From positions 1-64,000 of the forward strand of contig CAZXFT010000001.1 of the NCBI GenBank assembly GCA_964640655.1: 64,000 nt of DNA, read 5' to 3'. A model generated the notes under the pieces. It did not search any database and was not told where the DNA came from. It saw only the letters and a program-made list of their open reading frames with translations. Positions within the stretch are counted from its first letter, which is position 1; the number at the start of each line of letters is the position of its first letter. This document shows, piece by piece, positions 51,438 to 60,508 of this stretch. The DNA comes from BJGO01 sp964640655 (GTDB lineage Bacteria; Bacteroidota; Bacteroidia; Chitinophagales; UBA10324). The position numbers and the translations under genes are program-made.

Positions 51438-54389
51438 TTAAAAACGTTTTTGATTTTCGGAGCTTATCACAAGTGCCTCATATAGTACATCGTGTATTTT
51501 ACCGCGTATATCCAAGGTATTAATTTTGCTGTTGGTGTCGTCAGGGAATGTTCGGTTGGAGAGAAATATATAAGTGAGTCCGTATTCAGGGTCAGACCAA
51601 ATGCAAGTACCCGTGAACCCCTGATGACCAAAAGTTCTTAAGGAGGCCCTGTCTGTGCAAGGGCTTTTTTTGTTTGCATCGGTGTCATGCTTGTCGAAAC
51701 CCAGTCCACGGCGGCTGATGTTGGACTGTTTTGATGTAAATAGCTCAACGGTGCTGCTATCCAGAATTCTTACTCCCCCGTAGGTGCCGTAGTTCATTAA
51801 CATTTGATGAATAATTGCCAATCCGTTGACATCAGAGAATAGCCCTGCGTGTCCGGCAACGCCTCCAAACATTGCTGAGGCAGGGTCATGCACATAGCCC
51901 TGTAACTTCTGCCGCCGAAAATAGGAGTCGTAGTTTGAGGGTACGATGTTTTTTTTTTCGATACTTTGCAGCGGTAAGAATGTTGTCTGATGAATGCCAA
52001 GCGGTGCATATATTTCGCAGTGCACGAAATCATTGAGTGTGGTGTTGGTAACAGATTCAACAATCCATCCTAATAAAATAAAATCAAGATCGCTATACAA
52101 GTATTCTTTTTTTGAGTTGATAGGACTTTCCGCGATCATTTTTTTTATTGTATCAATGTATGTGTGATGCAGATACATGTTGTCGGCAATCTGAATATAG
52201 TGTTTTCGGTCTCTTGTATTACTGATGGCATCGTCAAGGTTCTGAATGGTTTTGTAAAAAGGTATCCATGCCTTTAGTCCTGCCTGATGCAGCAATAAAT
52301 CTTTGATTACTATATCTGCCTTGTTAGAGCCCTCAAGCCATTTTAAATGTTTGCTTAAAGGTTCGTTGAGATTTATTTTTTTTTGCTCGTAGAGCTTCAT
52401 CACCGCCAATGTGGTAGCGGCGCTTTTTGTGATAGACGCTACATCATAAATTGATTCTTCACGAACTGAATCTGTACGGTCATATGTATAAAAACCAAAC
52501 ACACCATTATAAATAACGTTATTGTCTTTTATTGCCATCACCCGACAACCCGGAAATGCTCTGTCGCGAATAGCTACTTTAATAATAGAGTCAATACGTT
52601 TTAATTTATTGGGATTAAGTTCAAAATCAAGTGGGTCGGTGTAGTGCAGCCTTATAGTATTGGTAAACAAACCGTTTCCGGCTTTAAACTCGGGTGATGC
52701 ACTAACCGGCAGAATACCACGAGCCGGAATTCCACCAAATAATAATTGAGCCGATAAATCCTGAATATCACTTTCGCCTCCATATGCCATAAGCAAATGT
52801 GAGCTGTTATTGAAAAATTTTAGTGAGTATGGGTTGCCAAATATGGTTACAATAGTTGCGCTTTGTTTTTCAAGTTGATTTACAAACAACTTAGCATTGT
52901 CGGTTATGCCGTAGTTATTGTCAAACTTGCGATTCATATTATGCATACCCACAAAAACCACATTGTAGCTTTTTAGCTGTGATGCAAGATTTTGAAATTC
53001 TTCTTTTGATGCTTGCTTATCAATGGTAAATGATTTTACATCTGCGTATTTTTTCAATGTTTTTTGAAAAACTGTTTCGCTAAATGAACCAATACTTACA
53101 GAAGCAAACCGAAAGGTATCGAGGCGTTGTTTGAAAGGAATCAGGTTGTTTTTATTCCGCACTAATGTCAATGCATCGCCGCTGAGTTCGTGCTTAATGT
53201 GTTCTGCCTCGGGAGAGTTGATGTCGGACCAAAGATTTTTTAGCGATACACTTTGTTTTTTATTTAACCCTAACCAATGCTTGCATGTCAATATTTTTTT
53301 CACGCGGGCATCAACCTCCTGTTGTGTAATTAAACTATCCTTGATGGCTTTTTTGATCGCTGCCATAGCACCTGAAACATTTCCAGAAAACAATAACACA
53401 TCATTCCCGGCTATTAACGCTTTAGCATCTACTTCACCGGGAGTATACAAGTCGGCAACTCCTTTCATATTCAATGCATCGGTGAAGATGAGGCCTTTGA
53501 AACCGAGTTGTGTTTTCAGCATGTCATTAACGATGCGTGGTGACAGGGTTGATGCAGTGACGGTGCTATCTAGCGAAGGAATATTCAGGTGTGCCACCAT
53601 TACACTACCCACACCACCATAGATGAGTTGTTTGAAAGGATACAGTTCCAGGGTATCTATACGATTTGCTGAAACCGTTATGGTAGGTAATGTTTTATGC
53701 GAATCTTTATCTGTATCTCCATGCCCGGGAAAATGTTTTGCGCAGGCAAGTACTTTTCCATCTTGTAATCCTTTTGAGTAAGCCAACCCTTTTTCTGCAA
53801 CATTGAATTTGTTTTCACCAAAAGAACGATCGCCGATAACAGGATTCAATGGATTGTTATTGACATCAACAACAGGAGAAAAACTGATATGGACACCTAG
53901 TCTGCGGCATTCGCGAGCTATTTCCAATCCGGCTTTATATATCAGTTGATTGTTTTGAACTGCTCCCCATAATAACTGCCTATGAAAATCAGGAGTAGAA
54001 TCAAGTCGCATTGACAAACCCCATTCGGCATCCTGTGCTATCATCAATTGCACTTTAGAAATAGATTGAAAGTAATTGGTTAATGATGCTTGCCGTGCCG
54101 GCCCGCCTTGCATAAAAATCAAACCACCTATGTGTTGATTTTTAATCAGATACTCAATGCGTTTTTTTTCTGTTTCGTCTTTATTGGAATAAGCAGCAAT
54201 CATAAACAGCTGCCCCAAACGTTCGTCAGTTGTCATTGTATTGAATAGGGAATCTGCCCAACGCAGACTTTCCTTATAATAAAACGGCGGGTCTGTTGGC
54301 GTTTGTGATAGCTTGTATCCGGGGACCGAAATGGATATAAGCATTGGTGAGGAAAATAGAAAAATAAGCAGCGATACCAAACGTTTCAT
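51438..54389 (-). CDS. GH3 beta-N-acetylhexosaminidase fused to a beta-lactamase-like esterase domain
   Basis: This 983-residue exported protein has a signal peptide (LVSLLIFLFSSPMLISIS). The N-terminal GH3 domain (about 35-400) shows GDRSFGENKFNV and the KHFPGHGDTDKDSH signature (about 218), with the nucleophile Asp in IFTDALNMKGV (about 303). A second GH3 domain region extends to about 580. The C-terminal domain (about 600-960) is a serine beta-lactamase/PBP4* type: SITK (Ser near 651), YSDLDF and GHQGFTGT. This fusion is well known in Bacteroidota and probably acts in periplasmic peptidoglycan recycling. Confidence 0.93.
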   Translation of the reverse strand: MKRLVSLLIFLFSSPMLISISVPGYKLSQTPTDPPFYYKESLRWADSLFNTMTTDERLGQLFMIAAYSNKDETEKKRIEYLIKNQHIGGLIFMQGGPARQASLTNYFQSISKVQLMIAQDAEWGLSMRLDSTPDFHRQLLWGAVQNNQLIYKAGLEIARECRRLGVHISFSPVVDVNNNPLNPVIGDRSFGENKFNVAEKGLAYSKGLQDGKVLACAKHFPGHGDTDKDSHKTLPTITVSANRIDTLELYPFKQLIYGGVGSVMVAHLNIPSLDSTVTASTLSPRIVNDMLKTQLGFKGLIFTDALNMKGVADLYTPGEVDAKALIAGNDVLLFSGNVSGAMAAIKKAIKDSLITQQEVDARVKKILTCKHWLGLNKKQSVSLKNLWSDINSPEAEHIKHELSGDALTLVRNKNNLIPFKQRLDTFRFASVSIGSFSETVFQKTLKKYADVKSFTIDKQASKEEFQNLASQLKSYNVVFVGMHNMNRKFDNNYGITDNAKLFVNQLEKQSATIVTIFGNPYSLKFFNNSSHLLMAYGGESDIQDLSAQLLFGGIPARGILPVSASPEFKAGNGLFTNTIRLHYTDPLDFELNPNKLKRIDSIIKVAIRDRAFPGCRVMAIKDNNVIYNGVFGFYTYDRTDSVREESIYDVASITKSAATTLAVMKLYEQKKINLNEPLSKHLKWLEGSNKADIVIKDLLLHQAGLKAWIPFYKTIQNLDDAISNTRDRKHYIQIADNMYLHHTYIDTIKKMIAESPINSKKEYLYSDLDFILLGWIVESVTNTTLNDFVHCEIYAPLGIHQTTFLPLQSIEKKNIVPSNYDSYFRRQKLQGYVHDPASAMFGGVAGHAGLFSDVNGLAIIHQMLMNYGTYGGVRILDSSTVELFTSKQSNISRRGLGFDKHDTDANKKSPCTDRASLRTFGHQGFTGTCIWSDPEYGLTYIFLSNRTFPDDTNSKINTLDIRGKIHDVLYEALVISSENQKRF

Positions 54390-54521
54390 TGAATGTAAAG
54401 CACGTTAAACCCTTTTTTGTATAGTTAATTTTTATTTCTGTTTTCTAACAAAAATGCTGTTGGGATGTATATAAATGACTAAACAAAAAAATTCGCATTA
54501 AAGCCGCTTAAATTTGAAAAA

Positions 54522-55754
54522 ATGAAACTGATAGAACAGATCAACATCAACGAGTATGATTATCCGTTGCCGGAAGGACGAATAGCTACAATGCCTTTAT
54601 CCAAGCGGGACGAATCAAAACTATTGGTTTACCAAAACGGTGTGATACAGGATAAAATATTTAAAGAGCTGCCTGAATCATTTGAAAGTCCCGTTCTTTT
54701 TGTACGCAACAACACTAAAGTTATTCAGGCACGCCTTCTGTTTCAAACTACATCAGGTCATAATATTGAACTGTTTTTATTAGAGCCCGATAATGAGCCG
54801 ATTGAACAAATTTTGCTCAAAAAAGGCGAGGCAACATTTAAATGTATGGTGGGTAATAAACGAAAGTGGAAGCCCGAAGAAGTTTTGACATCAACAAACA
54901 CAACAAATGACAATATCCTCTCCTTAAATGCCACATATATTAATGGAAGCGGCTTTGAACATATAGTCACTTTTTCCTGGGATGCTGACTATGATACCGC
55001 ACGCATTCTCGATTTATTTGGTCTAACACCCTTGCCACCATATATCAAACGCAAAGCAGAAACAGCTGACAAGGCATCTTATCAAACTGTTTATTCTGAT
55101 GTGGAGGGTTCGGTGGCTGCGCCAACAGCGGGTCTCCATTTCACTCAGGAATTAATCCAGAAATTAGAACAAGCAGGACATGAATTTTGCGACATCACTC
55201 TGCATGTGGGAGCAGGAACTTTTAAGCCGGTTCAGGTCGACAATGCGGCAGACCATCAAATGCATGGCGAGGAAATTCATATTCCAAAAAAAGCGGTGGA
55301 GCAGATATATCGTGCTGTAATGAGCAATACGCCAATAGTAGCCATAGGCACCACTTCGTTGCGGAGCCTGGAAACATTATTTGGATGGGGCATTCAGATA
55401 CAATATCAAAAAATAGAGGAGCCGCATTATTTCTTTTTGTCGCAGTGGGAAGTGTACAGTTACAATAATTATGAACGCAAGGAAAGCATACTGGCGGTGA
55501 TGAGTTATATGGAAAAAAGCGGAACCAGGGAACTTAACGGCAGAACACACCTGATGATAGTGCCTGGTCATGAATTTGAGTTGTGCGACGCATTAATCAC
55601 TAATTTCCATCAGCCCAAGAGCACGCTGTTATTGCTTGTGTCGGCATTTATTGGTTCCGATTGGAAAAAAACGTATCAGCATGCATTGGAAAACAATTAT
55701 CGTTTTCTAAGCTACGGTGACAGTAACCTATTATGGCATAATACATCATCGTGA
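54522..55754 (+). CDS. queA: S-adenosylmethionine:tRNA ribosyltransferase-isomerase (QueA), long form
   Basis: This 410-residue protein has the QueA signatures FVRNNTKVIQARLLF, LPPYIKRKA, the block SVAAPTAGLHFT and VGAGTFKPVQ, and the C-terminal NFHQPKSTLLLLVSAF. It transfers the ribose part of SAM to preQ1 in queuosine tRNA. E. coli QueA has 356 residues; this one is longer, mainly in the middle and C-terminus. Bacteroidota often have this long form beside a standard one, so a divergent role is possible. It is transcribed divergently from the GH3 fusion. Confidence 0.88.
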   Translation: MKLIEQININEYDYPLPEGRIATMPLSKRDESKLLVYQNGVIQDKIFKELPESFESPVLFVRNNTKVIQARLLFQTTSGHNIELFLLEPDNEPIEQILLKKGEATFKCMVGNKRKWKPEEVLTSTNTTNDNILSLNATYINGSGFEHIVTFSWDADYDTARILDLFGLTPLPPYIKRKAETADKASYQTVYSDVEGSVAAPTAGLHFTQELIQKLEQAGHEFCDITLHVGAGTFKPVQVDNAADHQMHGEEIHIPKKAVEQIYRAVMSNTPIVAIGTTSLRSLETLFGWGIQIQYQKIEEPHYFFLSQWEVYSYNNYERKESILAVMSYMEKSGTRELNGRTHLMIVPGHEFELCDALITNFHQPKSTLLLLVSAFIGSDWKKTYQHALENNYRFLSYGDSNLLWHNTSS

Positions 55755-55758
55755 TAGT

Positions 55759-55787
55759 TTGTAGCCACTGCAATAAGAGTAATTTTG
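55759..55787 (+). promoter_or_regulatory. promoter TTG-N18-TAATTTTG for mutL
   Basis: TTG at 55759-55761 and TAATTTTG at 55780-55787 match the Bacteroidota -33/-7 consensus (TTG, TAnnTTTG) at all fixed positions. They are 26 bp before the mutL ATG. It starts just after the queA stop, so mutL probably has its own promoter. Confidence 0.55.
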
Positions 55788-55813
55788 CTATTTCACGTTG
55801 TTGAGAAAACAGA

Positions 55814-57634
55814 ATGGAAGATATTATTAAGTTGTTGCCCGATGTTATAGCCAATCAGATTGCAGCCGGAGAGGTAGTGCAGCGACCCGCCAGTGTGGTG
55901 AAGGAATTATTGGAAAACGCCATAGATGCTGGTGCCACCAAAATTCAACTGATAGTAAAAGATGCAGGAAAAACATGGATTCAGGTTATTGATAACGGTT
56001 GTGGCATGTCTGACACTGATGCACGCATGAGTTTTGAGCGACATGCTACATCCAAAATCCGCACTGCAGATGATTTATTCCATATACGAACCATGGGCTT
56101 CAGAGGAGAAGCATTGGCATCCATTGCCGCTGTGGCGCAGGTGGAAATGCGTTCAAAGCAAGAAGAAAAAAAAGTAGGCACTCAACTAATTATTGAAGGG
56201 GGAGCATTTGTTTCTCAGGAAGCTATTTCTGCCATAACAGGAACCTCTATCACGGTAAAGAATTTATTTTACAACGTACCGGCGCGGCGTAATTTTCTCA
56301 AGAGCAATACATCCGAAACCAGACATATCATTGACGAGTTTCAACGGGTAGCCATGGCGCATCCTCAAATTGCATTCACTTTTCATCATAACGGTGCGGA
56401 GTTATTTCATTTAAAAGAAGGTAACCTTCGACAGCGCATAGTTGCTGTTTTTGGTAATCCATATAATGAACGTCTGGTGCCTATTGAAGAAAATACCACA
56501 GTACTTAAGATTTATGGCTTTATTGGTAAGCCCGATACAGCTAAGAAACTTCGTGGGGAGCAGTTCATTTTTGTAAACAACAGGTTTATTAAAAGTCATT
56601 ACCTGCATCATGCTATTGTAACTGCATACGATGAGATGATACCGTCCGATGCGCATCCGCTTTATACCTTGTTTCTAGACATTGACCCATCACGAATTGA
56701 TGTGAATGTGCATCCAACCAAGCAGGAGATAAAATTTGATGATGAGAAAATCATTTACACATTCGTGCATACTGCAGTGAAACATTCATTGGGCAAATAT
56801 TCAGTTGCACCTACACTAGACTTCGATCAGGAGACGGCATTCAGCAAAATGAGCAGAGCCATGCCTTCACAACAAAGAGAGGTAGAGATATCGCAAGTTG
56901 CAAATAATGCCATTACCGCACCTGGAACAACGCCATCAGGCTCATCGTACTGGAAAAATTTGTATGAAGAAGTAAAACAGAATCGTCAATCGGTATATAC
57001 CATACCTAGCAGATGGGAGCAAGAAGACCGTGCTTTATTTAATCAGGAGGAACAAACAGAAGAGATTCCTATAGCATTTCAAATTCATAACCGTTATATC
57101 CTTTCGCAGATTAAATCGGGGTACATCATTGCCGATCAGCAGGCTGCGCATGAACGGGTTTTGTTTGAAAAGTATCTGAAGTATTTGTCCGGTCAAAAAA
57201 ACAGCACACAACAACAGCTGTTTCCAGTTCAGATAACACTCACCACATCTGATGCTTTGATGCTTGAAGATGTGATGACAGAGTTGAAGCAACTGGGATT
57301 TGATATTCATCCTTTTGGCGGAAGTACATACGTAATACATGGAACTCCACCGGAAGTGCTAAGTGGGCAAGAATCTGAAGCGCTGGAAAAAATTCTGGAT
57401 GCCTACAAGCAGAATGGACAACAATTGAAACACAATAAACGTGAGTCTATTGCACAGGCATTTGCGAAAGTCAATAGTATCAAGCACGGGAAATCACTAG
57501 GTGAAAAAGAATGCCGTCATTTACTCGACGAACTATTTGCCTGCGATAATCCTTATTACACTCCGGAAGGCAATCAAACGTTTATTACTTATTCTTTAAA
57601 AGATTTAGAAAAACAATTCAGCGGCAAATCTTAG
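55814..57634 (+). CDS. mutL: DNA mismatch repair protein MutL
   Basis: This 606-residue protein couples mismatch recognition by MutS to strand removal. The N-terminal GHKL ATPase has IANQIAAGEVVQRPASVVKE, ELLENAIDAGATKI, DNGCGMSD and TMGFRGEALASIAAV, and a GTSITVKNLFYNVPARRNFL segment. The C-terminal part has a DQQAAHERVLFEKY motif, matching the endonuclease pattern DQHA-x2-E-x4-E with Gln for His. The usual C-terminal CPHGRP metal site is replaced by PYYTPEGNQTF, so nicking activity is uncertain. Confidence 0.96.
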   Translation: MEDIIKLLPDVIANQIAAGEVVQRPASVVKELLENAIDAGATKIQLIVKDAGKTWIQVIDNGCGMSDTDARMSFERHATSKIRTADDLFHIRTMGFRGEALASIAAVAQVEMRSKQEEKKVGTQLIIEGGAFVSQEAISAITGTSITVKNLFYNVPARRNFLKSNTSETRHIIDEFQRVAMAHPQIAFTFHHNGAELFHLKEGNLRQRIVAVFGNPYNERLVPIEENTTVLKIYGFIGKPDTAKKLRGEQFIFVNNRFIKSHYLHHAIVTAYDEMIPSDAHPLYTLFLDIDPSRIDVNVHPTKQEIKFDDEKIIYTFVHTAVKHSLGKYSVAPTLDFDQETAFSKMSRAMPSQQREVEISQVANNAITAPGTTPSGSSYWKNLYEEVKQNRQSVYTIPSRWEQEDRALFNQEEQTEEIPIAFQIHNRYILSQIKSGYIIADQQAAHERVLFEKYLKYLSGQKNSTQQQLFPVQITLTTSDALMLEDVMTELKQLGFDIHPFGGSTYVIHGTPPEVLSGQESEALEKILDAYKQNGQQLKHNKRESIAQAFAKVNSIKHGKSLGEKECRHLLDELFACDNPYYTPEGNQTFITYSLKDLEKQFSGKS

Positions 57635-57652
57635 TACACCGCGTGCAATCCT

Positions 57653-58489
57653 ATGCAAGAGTTCAGACCAACACGATTTGAAATCCTTCCGCTTGTAGTT
57701 AAAAACCTGTTGATCATTAATGGCTTGATGTTTCTGGCAACAGTGGTGTTACAACAAAATTTTAACTACGACCTTAGTGATGATCTTGGCCTGCATTATT
57801 TCACCTCAATCTATTTCAAGCCATTTCAATTAATCACACACATGTTTATGCATGGCAACTTTATGCATTTGTTTTCCAACATGTTTGCCTTATGGATGTT
57901 TGGTGCGCTTATTGAAAATGTGTGGGGGCCAAAACGTTTTTTGATATTCTATCTGATATGCGGTCTTGGCGGAGCCTTTGCTCATCTGGGTTTCACGGCT
58001 TATCAGCTAATAGATATTAATGCCGCCATAGATTATTACATGGCTAACGCTTCCCGAGAAAATTTTCTTTCTCTCTTTGAATCAAACCGCAGTTTATTAT
58101 ACAGCGATGATTTTGCTCACCGTGTTAATACATTCTATTCTTCCTGGACGTCAGAATATACTAACACGAACATTATTCTAAAATCAAAGGAACTGGCACA
58201 AGAATTAGCTATGCAATTGGCAAACATTCCGGTTGTAGGGGCATCGGGTGCTGTGTTTGGCGTATTGCTTGCATTTGGCATGTTGTTCCCCAACACATAC
58301 ATCTATCTTTATTTCTTTATACCAATGAAGGCTAAATATTTTGTGATGTTGTATGGATTATTTGAGCTTTACTCCGGTTTTAGCGGCACACAAAACGGTG
58401 TTGCGCATTTTGCACATCTTGGAGGAATGCTTATTGGATTTTTCCTTATTAAATACTGGAACAAAACCCGCCGCAGCGATTTCTATTAA
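57653..58489 (+). CDS. rhomboid-family intramembrane serine protease 1
   Basis: This 278-residue membrane protein has the rhomboid pattern: HMFMHGNFMHLFSNMFALWM (the HxxxN region), then the catalytic Ser in VVGASGAVFGVLLAFGML (GASG) and the catalytic His in GVAHFAHLGGMLIGFF. At least six membrane segments are predicted. A polar insert of about 70 residues (about 120-190) lies between TM3 and the Ser-bearing helix and is unusual. It starts 19 bp after mutL. The substrate is unknown. Confidence 0.9.
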   Translation: MQEFRPTRFEILPLVVKNLLIINGLMFLATVVLQQNFNYDLSDDLGLHYFTSIYFKPFQLITHMFMHGNFMHLFSNMFALWMFGALIENVWGPKRFLIFYLICGLGGAFAHLGFTAYQLIDINAAIDYYMANASRENFLSLFESNRSLLYSDDFAHRVNTFYSSWTSEYTNTNIILKSKELAQELAMQLANIPVVGASGAVFGVLLAFGMLFPNTYIYLYFFIPMKAKYFVMLYGLFELYSGFSGTQNGVAHFAHLGGMLIGFFLIKYWNKTRRSDFY

Positions 58490-58498
58490 CTTGAGGTT

Positions 58499-59401
58499 AT
58501 GTCAACAAGTCTTTGGTACGATATAAAAACACAGTTCCTGCAGTCATCTTCTAAGCTGACTCAGATTATAGTGGTCAATGTGGCCGTCTTTGTGGTGCTG
58601 GGTATAGCAAGGCTTGTTTATTTCCTTCTCAACGATTTACAAGCCTTTGATGTGGTTACAGTTTATGTCGGATTAAGTCCGCATATACCAACAACCATTT
58701 TACGTGCCTGGACATTTATTACTTATGCTTTTGTGCACCTGTCATTTTTTCATTTGCTTTTTAATATGATGGTGCTGTATTGGATGGGATTGATTTTTAC
58801 AGAGTACCTCGGAGAAAAAAAAATATGGCCATTGTATCTGATGGCATCGTGGACAGGGGGGTTAATGTATATTTTAATTTACAACCTCTTTCCTGTTTTT
58901 CATGTGTCGTCTTTCAGTCCTCCAATGATTGGTGCATCGGCAGGAGTGCTTGGTATTGTGCTGGCCACAGCCACATTATTGCCTGATTATACTGTTGTAT
59001 TAATATTGATTGGTTCCGTAAGATTGAAGTGGATTGCACTGGCACTGATTGTCATTGACATCATCTCTATACCTTTTGGAAATGCCGGCGGACATATAGC
59101 GCATATCGGAGGTGCTCTTTTTGGAATAGTGTTTATCAAAGCATTACAAAACGGAAACGACCTGAGCTCATGGTGGATATGGATGACTTCATTATTTAAT
59201 TCAAAAAACAAAAGCCGCCGATATTTAAAGGCAGAACAAGGCGGTCAAGTATATAGAAAACAAGAACAATCCAAAAGCACAGTAGAACAGAACGCACAAC
59301 AAAGGATTGATAGCATTCTCGATAAAATTTCCCGTTCTGGTTATGAAAGTTTAAGTCAAGAGGAAAAGACATTTTTATTTAACTACAGCAACAATCAATA
59401 A
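58499..59401 (+). CDS. rhomboid-family intramembrane serine protease 2 with cytosolic tail
   Basis: This 300-residue protein is a second rhomboid: FVHLSFFHLLFNMMVLYWMG, IGASAGVLGIVLATATLLPD with the catalytic Ser in GAS (next residue Ala, not the usual Gly), and GGHIAHIGGALFGIVF with the His. A polar C-terminal tail of about 75 residues contains ERKR-like runs and a helical ending (RIDSILDKISRSGYESLSQE). It follows rhomboid 1 by 9 bp and abuts the next gene, suggesting one operon. Confidence 0.9.
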   Translation: MSTSLWYDIKTQFLQSSSKLTQIIVVNVAVFVVLGIARLVYFLLNDLQAFDVVTVYVGLSPHIPTTILRAWTFITYAFVHLSFFHLLFNMMVLYWMGLIFTEYLGEKKIWPLYLMASWTGGLMYILIYNLFPVFHVSSFSPPMIGASAGVLGIVLATATLLPDYTVVLILIGSVRLKWIALALIVIDIISIPFGNAGGHIAHIGGALFGIVFIKALQNGNDLSSWWIWMTSLFNSKNKSRRYLKAEQGGQVYRKQEQSKSTVEQNAQQRIDSILDKISRSGYESLSQEEKTFLFNYSNNQ

Positions 59402-60508
59402 ATGGCGCGACTGCTGAATTATTTTAAACGATTCATGATACTGCTAACTGTGCTGTTGATTACAGCTCTGGCAGCGTCCGTGCTAGCGCAGTATATCAAC
59501 CCGCAAAAGATTTGGTTTTTCTCTTTGGCAGGCTGGGCCTTTCCAATATTGTTTGTTGTCAATTTTTTTCTGCTGGGCTTTTGGATTATTGTAAGAATTA
59601 AATACAGCCTATTGCCACTATCAGTAATACTTATTTCATTGCCATTGGTGCGCGACTTTGTGTCTTTTGGGTTTAACAAATACAAACCCAAGGAAGAAAC
59701 ACAGAGTATTAAAATGATGTCTTACAACGTGCGCAATTTTGACCTCTACAACTGGAGCCACAACGAACAATCGCGAAAGGGAATGTTAGCTATAATTAAT
59801 GATGAAAATCCTGATATCGCTTGCTTTCAGGAGTATTATACTCAGGATACCGGATTATATAACAACACGTCTTTGTTAAAATCAAAAGCTGGATTTAAAT
59901 ATTCTCATGTAGAAATAAATTTCATTCTGGACAATGCACAAAAGTGGGGGATAGCCACATTTTGCAAGTATCCTATTATTAATAAAGGAGTAGTAAAGTA
60001 TGAAACGCGTACAAAGAACATTGCGATATACACCGACATTGTTACACCAATTGATACAATTCGTGTGTTTAATGTTCATTTGCAATCGTATCGACTGGCT
60101 CAGAAAGACTATAACTATATTGATAGTTTGCAACAAGGTAGAACCATAGATGGTGAATCCAATAAGCGAATCGCCAATAAATTAAAGAATGCTTTTACCG
60201 TGCGTGCAGAACAAGTAGCTACACTAAACGAGTATATTAAAAATTCACCCTATAAGGTTATTTTATGTGGAGACTTTAACGACACGCCTATTTCATACAC
60301 CTATGATCAGTTAACTCAAAATCTGAATGATGCTTTTATACAATCCGGATGGGGAATAGGGTACACGTTCGTTAACCCCATTCCACTATTCCGTATAGAT
60401 TTTATTTTAACAAATCCTTCATACGCTGCTTATAATTATCGCAGCATTCATAAGGACTATTCTGATCATTATCCCATAATAACGTCTCTTCGCAAGCTCG
60501 CTAACTAA
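59402..60508 (+). CDS. membrane-anchored endonuclease/exonuclease/phosphatase (EEP) family protein
   Basis: This 368-residue protein has three N-terminal membrane segments (about residues 10-90: FMILLTVLLITALAASVLAQ, WAFPILFVVNFFLLGFWIIV, SLLPLSVILISLPLV). A soluble EEP domain follows: MMSYNVRNFDLYNW, IACFQEYY (catalytic Glu), VILCGDFNDTPISYTYDQL and the C-terminal DYSDHYPIITSL. The substrate may be a phospholipid, nucleic acid or other phosphodiester outside the cytosol. It starts at the base after the rhomboid 2 stop and overlaps the creD stop by 4 bp (convergent). Confidence 0.87.
   Translation: MARLLNYFKRFMILLTVLLITALAASVLAQYINPQKIWFFSLAGWAFPILFVVNFFLLGFWIIVRIKYSLLPLSVILISLPLVRDFVSFGFNKYKPKEETQSIKMMSYNVRNFDLYNWSHNEQSRKGMLAIINDENPDIACFQEYYTQDTGLYNNTSLLKSKAGFKYSHVEINFILDNAQKWGIATFCKYPIINKGVVKYETRTKNIAIYTDIVTPIDTIRVFNVHLQSYRLAQKDYNYIDSLQQGRTIDGESNKRIANKLKNAFTVRAEQVATLNEYIKNSPYKVILCGDFNDTPISYTYDQLTQNLNDAFIQSGWGIGYTFVNPIPLFRIDFILTNPSYAAYNYRSIHKDYSDHYPIITSLRKLAN

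Noticed and set aside
51438..54389. GH3/beta-lactamase fusion as a new architecture
   Set aside because: This combination is widespread in Bacteroidota and is not novel.
57060..57634. Mutated or inactive MutL as a novelty
   Set aside because: The changed metal-site region (PYYTPEGNQTF) is similar to what I recall for other Bacteroidota MutL proteins, so it is more likely a clade feature than a defect.
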